Part shown: in pieces, positions 55,661 to 64,000 of the stretch
Layout of the letters: each line of letters begins with the position of its first letter
Position numbering within the stretch: position 1 is the stretch's first letter
Source of the DNA: Heligmosomoides polygyrus polygyrus
Lineage: Eukaryota > Nematoda > Chromadorea > Rhabditida > Heligmosomidae
Direction: 5' to 3'
Length of the DNA: 64,000 bases
Assembly: GCA_947396885.1 (NCBI GenBank)
Contig: OX377203.1
Span: 4,898,001-4,962,000 of the forward strand
Program-made: the position numbers and the translations under genes
The notes under the pieces: generated by a model
Told to the model about the DNA's origin: nothing
What the model saw: the letters and a program-made list of their open reading frames with translations, nothing else
Databases searched by the model: none

Positions 55661-55944
55661 AAAAGTGAAAATTTCTTTATAAAGTGCGTAAACATTTTCC
55701 AATGTCTACAAAAAGAAATGAGATATTTTAGACGGTCGCTCAACTCCATCGAATACAAGCAGGCTACTAGTACTGCCACGTATGATGCGTGGGCTATGGC
55801 GGAGAAGCAGTTTCAGGTGACTACTTTTTTCTCGAAGGAACACTACACCGTGACATTATACGTGGTTTCAAAATTTAATAGTAGAAAGTACGACCAATAG
55901 TAGAAAGTGGGACATCGATGTATAAGCCAACGGAGAAAAAAGAT

Positions 55945-56350
55945 ATAGGTATTTTAAAATGCGTGCAAAACAGCTTCACCAGGTAGCCTATGATGAGGTG
56001 GTTCCCAGTGAATTATAGCTCCATTCCTAGCCGGTGCTCAACGGACTGCGCTTTTTTGCCTTTCTTCCTTGGAGAAAAGAAGAAAAATTGATGACTTTAT
56101 CCTGATGAATAAAATTCTCGCAAATAAGGTTTTCGCTGACCCAAGAGATTTCTTTGATAGTATTCTGACAAGAACCATCAGAGGTAGGTCGAAACTCCGA
56201 CTCACAGCGGCTAAATCGCGACTTAGATCAGAATTCTTAACCTATCGAATCCTCAAAGAATTCAACTTGCTGCTGGGCTAGCACGAAGATCTAGGAAGAC
56301 TCTCCGCTCAGGCCTGTAGAAGATTTGTCAGGTGTATAAATTTTAAAGTA
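55945..56350 (+). pseudogene. CR1-like LINE C-terminal fragment
   Basis: Plus strand: VQNSFTR then a frameshift, NGLRFFALLSLEKRRKIDDF, ILMNKILANKVFADPRDFFD, TRTIRGRSKLRL and SRLRSEFLTYRILKEFN. The same order (VQNNFTRK, then RR..D...MYKIL, then TRGR...LR) is seen in the 13735 element. A mariner is inserted soon after; the matching TAAATAAAT tail is probably the one at 61050-61077. Confidence 0.7.
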
Positions 56351-56781
56351 GGCTGCTGAATACGCTGTTTGTATTAGGTTGGAAAAAAGTCTCTTCACAC
56401 TTCGAAAAGTTTTTTTTTGCCGTTCTTCTTGTAAACGCGTTAGCCAATATTGATAGCTGATTTCATAATCCTATCATACTTGCCTACCGTTCGGACGCAG
56501 ACGCAGGTCAAGACCCTTCTTGTACTTCGTTATCTATTCAATCTTCCGCACTCAATGCCAGATCTTCCTCATGGCCATTTTCGGCACGGCATTCTTCATG
56601 AATTCATTAAAGGATCTACAGCAGCCAGGCAGCCGACCAAATTAACCATATATATGGCTTGGAATCTGTTCCTCATCGCACCTGTTATGAATGGTTCGGA
56701 ATGTTTTAAAGGGAGATTATTCATTCAAGGAAAAGCAAGATCAGAAAGGGCAGCTGAATTGGACGACACTGAACTACCGCA

Positions 56782-59700
56782 CCGCCGCTAAACATTCAAC
56801 CAAACGACGTTTGCGACGCAAAAACGCGTTTTTTTCGTCGCATCATGATAACTTTGTTCAGACTAAAGGTTTCCTCACCGAAATTTACAAGGGCTCCTAA
56901 CATCACCCTACCTAGCAATGGGCATGCAACCGTCATTAAAAAGTGGATGGAAGCCTGAAATACCAGTGCCGCTAATAAGAGGAGTCCAAATTGCTGTGAG
57001 CCGACCCAACACCGTCGCCAAGTCTCGCTTAATTATGTCCCCAGGCACAAATTGTGCTGCCCAGATGAATTTTAAAATTCTTACACCTCATTCCATTTAT
57101 GACCTTCCTCTGGCTGCGGCAATTCATTTGGTGCCAAACTTAGCAGGAAGATATGCACTGAGAGTGCTTCTGCTTCAACCGATTTCGTTTATTTCAACGG
57201 AAGGCTCAGTCTAAAGCTTGCTATTGTAGCTTGCAATTTTTCCAACTTATAGGAGGGAAAATGACATAGAAAACTGATGTTTCGAGTTCATTTTGGGCAT
57301 TTTCGTGCTGGTTGCGATTCGACAAAACTGCAAAAGAACCTTGGTGAACAACAGTGAACCTTGGTGAATAACACTCTCTGTCGACGAGTTCGGGTATGCA
57401 CAATGTAGAGACTCCAAGTATGAAATATCGAGAAACCAGGTGATCAGATGGCAGAATTTCAACTGGTTAAAGTGAAGACCTCTTTCAAAAGTGCGACTGA
57501 GTTTTTACAGCGTTTCACGCTCGGTCTTCGCAGAATGAATGCTGGAAAGCCCAATATTGTGATTATGCAATTTTCCGCTTAAAGTCTTCAATCAGTTCGG
57601 ACGCCAACATTTGAACGCACCAGGTCGAGCGTTGATGTAGAGGCCTTCTTCGATCATAATTGCGCTGACCTGACATGTCCTACAGAGAAAGTGCTTTCGG
57701 CTGTATTACCAACGAGTTCCTCATTTCTCTTTCTCGTAATTACGGTATCGACTTTATGCAGCCAACCACTATCGATCCATCCTGCCAAATCTCGATGAGA
57801 TTTTGGGTTTTCCGGTTTGCGTAGATCACAGACTCCATAATTTTTAAAACTGTGTCCCTAGTCGCAAGGCAAAATATGTGTATATCATTTTCACGTTGAG
57901 GTGGACACTTTTCAAATCAAATTAGACACTTCTAGGCTCGTAAGCTAGTCTCAGAGTTTTGAAATCAAATTAAACGTCTTGGAAATTAGAAAGTACTTCT
58001 TACACGTTAAACTATGAACACTTCAATAAGTGCAGAATAATTTTCTGTGAAAGAAAAAGTTGCTGTAGCTTTTTGGAATTTTGTTTAGATCAGCTGCCCG
58101 AACGGGTGTAATAATTTTATACAATTTTTTAAATAATAAACCTAATTTTGTCTTAAAGCGCAACAAAACCCTTGTAAAGCTCGTCGCGATTTTTATTTGA
58201 TTGACAGTGTGAACGCTGCTTACATGAAGTATCAAAGTTAGAATATGTGTTTTTTACAATTTAATTTGTTATATTGTTTACAGGTGTAAAACTCCATGCA
58301 AACAGCAATTCTGCCATCATTCGAATAAAACTCGCGACGTCCTGGACAAGTGCATAGCACAATCCCCTTTTGGCGCTATAAACTGCCGCTTTTCTGCTTT
58401 TCGAAGCAGAATATAATCCATTATTTTTCACAAAAATGAGAATTTTATAAATCTTCAAACAAAGTGTTTAATTGTTGTGTAAGTGAATTAGAACTTGAAA
58501 AGAAACCGTAATGAAATTTCCTTGAACAAAAAATTATTTTTATAATTTGGAAGAGTTATCTTTGTTTCCGAAAGTCATCAGCTAGATTAGAATAGTGTCC
58601 ACTTTGAATTGAGAAGTACTCTTTTCAAAATCGAGTGAAAATGGGTGAAATGGTATATTAGGTCAGCTTCTATGCTAATTAGCTCTACCACTCGTAGCAA
58701 AGCTGTTTTTCCACGAATAATTTTTGAATAGAGTAATAAAATAGAGTTTATTGGGCTTAACAACAGCTGCTAAAATTTCTTTTGTGAGAAACTTACACAC
58801 TGGAGAAAAATTCACGCTATAGGTTGTCTGGAAAGCTCTAATCGCTTTGTGTTACTATTTTCATTCGTCTATTATTAAGCAAAAATTCAACTCGCATTGC
58901 GCATTAATGTTACTTTTTGTACAGAATTTTTGTCCAAGAAAAAAGATAATGGTCACTGTATGGTGTTCGGCGACTGGTGTGATCCATCACAACTTTTTAG
59001 CACCAGGCCAAAGGACCACAGCAAAGTCCTACAGTGAGGAAGTCGGAGAAGTGCATCGAAAATTGCAGCAACTTCAGCCAGCATCGGCCAGAGGAGGCCC
59101 GATTTTTTTACACAATAACGCCGGCCCACACATTTTACAAATCATATTCAAGAACTGAAGCATTCAAAGGCTTAGGCTGCCATATTCTCCAGACCTCTAA
59201 CCAACCACTACCACCTTTTGAAACACATCCAGACCTTCTCGCTGGCAATACCTTCACCAATCAGTACCAAGCCAATACAGCTTTAGTGTATTTTGTCGAA
59301 TCTTGACCACCTAGTTTCTTCGCTGATGGAAAAAATCGCCTGGTGGCCCGCCGTTGGCAGAAGTGTAATGATTCAAACGGTGCTTATTTCGACCAAATCC
59401 GATATGATTTGAGAAAGTTATGGTAGTTCAAAGTAAGGCCTTCAAAACGCTGAGAACTTTCCGGACAATCTAATATGATCTGCACAAACCGGAAAACCCA
59501 AAATCACATCGAGATTTGGCAGGATGGATCGATAATGGTTGGTTGCAGAAAGTCAATACCGTAATTACGAGAAAGAGAAATGAGGACCTCGTTGGTCATA
59601 CAGCCGAACGCACTTTCTCTGTAGGACATGTCAGGTCAGCGCAATATGATCGAAGAAGGCCTCTACATCAGCGCTCGACCTGGTGGGTTCAAATGTTGGC

Positions 59701-60500
59701 GTCCGAACTGGTTGAAGATTTTTAGCGAAAAATTGCAAATTACAATACTGGGCTTTCCAACATTCATTCTGCGAAGACCGAGCGTGAAACGCTGTAGAAA
59801 CCCAGTTGCACTTTTGAAAGAGGCCTTCACTTTAACCAGTTGAAATTCTGCCATCTGATCACCTGGTTTCTCGATATTTCATACTTGGAGTCTCTACATT
59901 GTGTATACCCGAACTCATCGACAGAGAGTGTTGTTCACCAAGGTTCACTTGCAGTTTTGTCGAATCGCAACCAGCACGAAAATGCCCAAAATGAACTCGA
60001 AACATCAATTTTCTATGTCATTTTCCCTCCTATAGGATGGAAAAACTGCAAGCTACAATAGCAAGCTTTAGACTGAGCCTTCCGTTGAAATAAACGAAAT
60101 CGGTTGAAGCAGCAGGACTCTCAGTGCATATCTTCCTGCTAAGTGTGGCACCAAATGAATTGCCGCAGTCAGAGGAAGGTCATAAATGGAAGGAAAATAA
60201 AATTTAATGAGGTGTAAGAATTTTAAAATTCATCTGGGCAGCACAATTTGTGCCTGGGGACATAATTAGGCGAGACAATAGGCGACGGTGTTGGGTCGGG
60301 TCACAGCAATTTGGACCCTCCTTAATTGCGGCACTGGTTTTCAGGCTTCCATCCACTTTTTAATGGCGGTTGCATGCCATGTTGGGAGCCCTTGTAAACT
60401 TCGGTGAGAAAACCATTAGTTTGAACAATGTTATCATGATGCAACGCAAAAAACGCGTTTTTGCGTCACATACGTCGTTTGGTTGAATGTTTAGCGGCGG
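56782..60500. repeat. 3.7-kb foldback inside the mariner, with 7-bp TSD
   Basis: Ends are CCGCCGCTAAACATTCAACC and its complement. The arms (56782-57830 and 59490-60500) are about 1 kb each and highly similar: GGCACAAATTGTGCTGCCCA, GTCTAAAGCTTGCTATTGTA and TTTGGCAGGATGGATCGATA pair with their complements. The flanking 7 bases are TACCGCA (56775-56781) and TACTGCA (60501-60507), a target-site duplication with one change. No transposase of its own is recognised in the arms; the open frames there (for example 56918-57214, 59840-60061) are arm sequence. Confidence 0.88.
58820..59473 (+). mobile_element. Small mariner in the foldback spacer
   Basis: TIRs TAGGTTGTCTGGAAAGCTCT and, reversed, TTAGATTGTCCGGAAAGTTC, each next to TA. 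It encodes a transposase middle: FCPRKKIMVTVWCSATGVIH, HNFLAPGQRTTAKSYSEEV, GPIFLHNNAGPHILQI; the usual aspartate of HDN is asparagine (HNN), so even the core would be inactive. N- and C-terminal parts are deleted. Its TIR differs from the host mariner. Confidence 0.8.
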
Positions 60501-60951
60501 TACTGCACTCCATCTTCTTCGCACCGATACATAGTAGGCAGACGACACGTCAACTGGAAGGGAAGCTCGAAGTGTCTCATAGGATAGTGGCAATCCATCG
60601 AAGGGTCTTGGTATTGCATAGAAATTTGGAGCTTGGATTCCACATGCCCTGTCAGACACTCAGTGCAAAATCACATGTTGCAAGCCTCACAAGAGGAACA
60701 ATAAAGGAGCTGGGCTGGGAGGTAATGCCACATCCACCGTATAGCCCTGACCTCGCCCCTACCGACTACCATCTCTTCCGTGCTCTCAAGCAAGAAATTG
60801 GAGAGAAATATTTTGAAGCGGATGAAGACCTTAAAAATTGGATTCAGCAATGGTACGAGTCCAGAACTGCAGACCTTTAAGCGAGAGGAATTAGAAATGT
60901 ATCCAGTCTTTGGAGAAGTGTAGTGGAAAAAACTTTTTTCCCAACCTAATA

Positions 60952-61080
60952 ATAGTTTCTTATAAGGCTGAGGGGTACTTTCACCCCGTTTCATGTTCTT
61001 CCTTTATTTGCTGTGTTTCCTTACAATTTGTGTGCTAGACAATTGTCTATGCCTTGAATAAATATGTAAATAAATCGAAC
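60952..61080 (+). other. Probable LINE tail beyond the mariner
   Basis: Ends GAATAAATATGTAAATAAAT, the tail type of CR1-like LINEs here. With the mariner removed it would directly follow the LINE fragment at 55945-56350. Inference from position and tail only. Confidence 0.4.
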
Positions 61081-61154
61081 GTTAGATACTGCCAGATGAT
61101 ACGACCGTGGTTATGTGGACTCAGGGATTATAACGTCGTGTGGTGGAATACTGG

Positions 61155-61553
61155 CCTTAACGCCTGTATTACACTCCCGCGGGAGCATCCGCGGAACGTC
61201 CGCGTACGAAGAGTACACCGCGGGCGTGGCGGGGCGCGGCGATTGGCCAGATGAGGGATCTCGGCGCGATTCACGCCCTCCGGCAGCGCGACAGGAGGTA
61301 CACCCGCCCCCGTCTGGGGGGCGCGGCGTCAAGAGGTACAACCGCTGTTCTGAGGACTGGAAACTTTTGTTTTGCGTGTGAAAGGTTTCGTAAGGCAGAC
61401 GTTAGTCTCTCGGTGGAACCTAGCGGTTTGGGGGTGAGTGAGCAAGGGTGATGAGAAGAAGATCGCACGCACTCCAGTAGGGGCGGGTGTACCTCCTGAC
61501 CGTCCTACACGCGCTTTGCGGATGCTCCCGCGGGAGTATAACTCAGGTGTAAC
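61155..61553. mobile_element. TIR element, about 395 bp
   Basis: Ends TTACACTCCCGCGGGAGCAT and, reversed, TTATACTCCCGCGGGAGCAT, followed on both sides by CCGC. The interior is GC-rich and open in several frames without motif. The word ATACTCCCGCG is also in the TIR of the 17117/42410 family, so end recognition may be related. Confidence 0.75.
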
Positions 61554-62690
61554 GGGCAAAAGAAAGAAAAGAAGAGGAAGATCCGTATTATTTCTACCGT
61601 TCTTCAGTCCTACATTTATAATCTCCGAATTCCTACCCGACTCAAAGGAGACGCCGTCTCTCCGTAGATTTTAGGATCTTTGGAAACATTACAAAACACA
61701 TTGAAATGCACATTTTATCAGCATGAGTATTTCGACAACGCCATGGGTGCATAAATAGGTTAGCGGAGGGATCATTGGGGAACGGAGGGAGGGGGATCGC
61801 CTAAAGTGAGCCCAGAGACGAACGGCTAGCGCCACCAGACTCAGACGGGAGCCGAACGCCAGAGGCGGATCAGCGGGAGGGGGTAAACAAGCCGCTAGAT
61901 TCAGCTTGATCCTTCTTTTATAACCAGTGCCGAGTACGGCTGTCGCTGTTGTTGACTACGGAGCATCGGCAGGTCTGTGTGAGAACGCGGGTATCGGCTC
62001 TCACGAGAAAGGACCTTCCATTTGTTACTGACTTCTCTACACAGGCCTTACTGGCGCCTTAGCGCTGCCCCCTTCCGACCAGTATAGATCCAAATAACTC
62101 GATTCATACGACACCGGGTGCAACCATTTATGCCACTTATTTGACGGCTAACACAGCACTCGCAGACTAGTCTGCAAAGATAATCAAGTACAACTAATTA
62201 AACATAAGTAATTTAGGGGGACAAATCACAACAAAAGACACTGGTTGTGATGTCAGACGGTGAGACGTCAAACTGCTACGGCAGCACCAAAGTAAGTCCA
62301 GGAACCGGCAGTCCATCAGGAGAAGATGAATTTAAAATATCAGAGAGGGTCAGTTAATACCTATTATATAACAAACGCAAACTAACGATAAGACAGAATA
62401 AGCTAGAACATGGCCCAAACAAGTATATGCGCTAAATGATTATAACATCGAATAGAAAAAAACTATTTCAATGGCTCAGGGCGCTTACGAAAGCACAAGA
62501 AAAGACAGATCCAGAGACTCGTGAATGCTAGGGATTGCAATATGCGCCTGTCAAAAGCTTCAAGTCAAATTTTTGACTCAATTGAGTGTGGTTGCGCTAA
62601 TTCTTTTTAGAACGCTAAACCCAGTTGTTGACTACGCAGCTTTTAAGGTCTGAAACAAATAACCACAAAATGGGTGGTCAAAGACACACT
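61554..62690. other. Spacer, nothing recognised
   Basis: A mixed stretch with a possible TATA-like TTTTATAACCAG near 61917, not supported as a promoter. No exon with splice support. Confidence 0.35.
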
Positions 62691-62960
62691 AGTGCTGATC
62701 GAAGGTCCGAACATTTTATCCGAATAGTCGAATATTCAATATTTGTAGAACTTCTGATATTCATTTTAATTCGAACATCAGTGGTTTTACAAAGTCGGGT
62801 ATTCATTTCAATTCGAACCTTGAAAGGGAGCCATACTCGAATATCATTCGAAGTTTTATTCGAATATCGAATCAACTTCAAAGCTTCAAGCACAGAACTT
62901 CGTTCGTTCATTCGCTCGAAAATTTTGTCATCGAATAAATTCTTTCACTTATTCGTTCGA
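62691..62960. repeat. ATTCGAAT-rich stretch
   Basis: ATTCGAA and TTCGAAT words recur a dozen times, on both strands by symmetry. Probably a short palindromic repeat array; no unit defined. Confidence 0.4.
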
Positions 62961-63179
62961 CAACATTTCTTAAAAGCACAACTATAGTAACTTCCAGGCA
63001 CTAAGTGAGTCCCTAGGGCTCTCTTGGGAATCTGTCAAATTGAATTTTTATGACGCGCTGGAATATCATACTCTATAATAACGGGCTAAGCGATAAGTCA
63101 TACCATCGATCGGCGCCGTCGCAGAAATTAGCCATAAAATAGGGGGAAAATCGGGGGGGGGGGGGGAATTACGACACGA

Positions 63180-63770
63180 AAATAGCGAAAAATACCCAGA
63201 CGTCTTCTCCCTACCTGGGAACTTCGACCCTGGGGCAATCGAGATCGCTGAACACGAACCTAAAGTTCGTTTTTGAAGTATCGATCGCCATCAATCGATA
63301 CTGATCAAATCATTACGGTGCGGGAAAATAGCGGAAAATACCCAGACGTCTTCTCCCTGCCTGGTAACTTCGGCCCCGGGGCAATCGAGGTCGCTGACGA
63401 ATCTGAAGTTTGTTTTTGAAGTATTGATCGATATTGATTAAACTATCGATTTTTTGTGGATGTCGCCCAGGCGGTACGAAACTTTAGTCCTGGGGAGGGG
63501 GGGGGGAGGGTAGACGAGGTCGCTCAACACGAATCTGAAGTTCGTTTTTAAAGTTTCGATTGCCATCAATCGATAGTGATCAAATTACGGGCGCAAAAGA
63601 ATAGCGGAGAATACCCAGACGTCTTCTACGTGCAAGGGAATCCAGAAGACGTGCGGAATACGTCGCATGGCCTGGGGACTCAAAGGATGTGCCGAAGACA
63701 TCGCCCAATACGCCTCGAGATTCAGAAGGCGTGCCGAAGAAGTCGTCCGCTAAGGGGAGATCATTGAGGA
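63180..63770. repeat. CGAT-rich tandem units related to the 28028/33715 arms
   Basis: Three units of about 130-170 bp with AAAATACCCAGACGTCTTCT, GGGGCAATCGAGATCGCTGA, TTTGAAGTATCGATCGCCAT and CAATCGATACTGATCAAAT. The same words stand at 33600-33715 and, inverted, at 28075-28260. It ends in GAAGACGTGC..AACACGTCG-like text resembling the 42-bp repeat. No CDS is called in the open frame at 63576-63767. G runs at 63155 and 63495 interrupt it. Confidence 0.7.
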
Positions 63771-64000
63771 GGACCAGTACCAGTAATGGGGGACCGTTTT
63801 ACTAAGGGCGGACCAGTAGTGAGGAACCAATAGATCGCCCTATCATACTTACGTACTGTGAGCCTTTCGTACTCCTAGGAAGGGAAAAAGCTGTACAAAT
63901 TGAGCAGCTAGCTTGATGTGATTGTCCTTACGAGGGAGGCCAGTGAACTCGGAACGGAGATTCTGCTATATGGTTTTGTAGGGCATCGGACTAAAATCAC

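Larger units (their letters stand above)
56374..60949 (+). mobile_element. Mariner element split by a foldback insertion
   Basis: TIRs TTAGGTTGGAAAAAAGT and, reversed, TTAGGTTGGGAAAAAAGTT, flanked by TA (56372 and 60950). The left part (56500-56781) encodes the N-terminus with changes of frame: RHGILHEFIKGSTAAR, MNGSECFKGRLFIQGKARSE and RAAELDDTELPH. The right part (60508-60940) continues RQTTRQLEGKLEVSHRI, then TRGTIKELGWEVMPHPPYSP and DLAPTDYHLFRALKQEIGEK. Without the insert the element would be about 850 bp, so it was already internally deleted. The catalytic first D region is missing. Confidence 0.9.

Noticed and set aside
61917..62200. Possible LTR promoter (TTTTATAACCAG)
   Set aside because: No second LTR copy, primer-binding site or retroviral-type protein is seen nearby.

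Overview
This window looks like nuclear DNA of a clade V (strongylid-type) nematode. The evidence is repeat and gene content. There are decayed RTE and CR1-like LINE remnants of nematode type, a Penelope-like element, at least five kinds of mariner element, many foldback/MITE families, and small GT..AG exons separated by multi-kilobase introns. No bacterial gene, operon, rRNA, intact tRNA or CRISPR array is seen. There is one assembly gap of 200 Ns (24775-24974). The species assignment is inference from family resemblance, not a database match.

The only host genes I can support are two related plus-strand genes for secreted modular proteins made of C-type-lectin-like (CTLD) and von Willebrand A (vWA) pieces. 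They were found by matching exons by length, intron phase and motif. Gene 1 (about 2.1-13.1 kb) has a signal-peptide exon, a 139-nt CTLD C-terminal exon, a 156-nt CTLD N-terminal exon, a second CTLD C-terminal exon and two weaker vWA-like exons. Gene 2 (22.1 to beyond 52.1 kb) has a signal-peptide exon, a 156-nt CTLD exon, a large exon joining the CTLD end to a vWA start, further vWA exons, a Cys linker, a second CTLD whose last exon is again 139 nt, an EGF-like Cys-rich exon, and the start and middle of a second vWA domain. Equal lengths and phases of corresponding exons argue for duplication. Several joins are unresolved (missing exons or phase conflicts), so these are exon sets, not finished transcripts. 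Gene 1 may be decaying.

The rest, more than 90% of the sequence, is repeats inserted in introns and between the genes. 0.1-1.7 kb: RTE remnant (-). 2.3-3.5 kb: foldback. 4.9-6.8 kb: hairpin MITEs and a piggyBac-like relic with TTAA ends. 7.3-8.7 kb: two Penelope-like 3' ends head to head. 11-12 kb: GC-rich inverted element. 13.7-14.9 kb: CR1-like LINE (+). 14.9-19 kb: foldbacks and TIR elements, some abutting. 25.4-26 kb: tandem repeats and a TA microsatellite. 28.0-33.7 kb: a composite with inverted 42-bp minisatellite arms enclosing a MITE, a mariner and a LINE end. 33.7-35.1 kb: minisatellites. 36.6-41.8 kb: three mariners and a foldback around gene 2 exons. 42.4-47.4 kb: a TIR element and two inverted structures carrying tRNA-like promoter sequences. 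50.5-51.8 kb: mariner (-). 56.4-60.9 kb: a mariner split by a 3.7-kb foldback that itself holds a smaller mariner. 61-64 kb: a MITE and CGAT-rich repeats.

The most interesting points are the two lectin/vWA genes, the datable nest at 56-61 kb with its 7-bp target-site duplication, and the foldbacks whose arms carry tRNA-like sequence.
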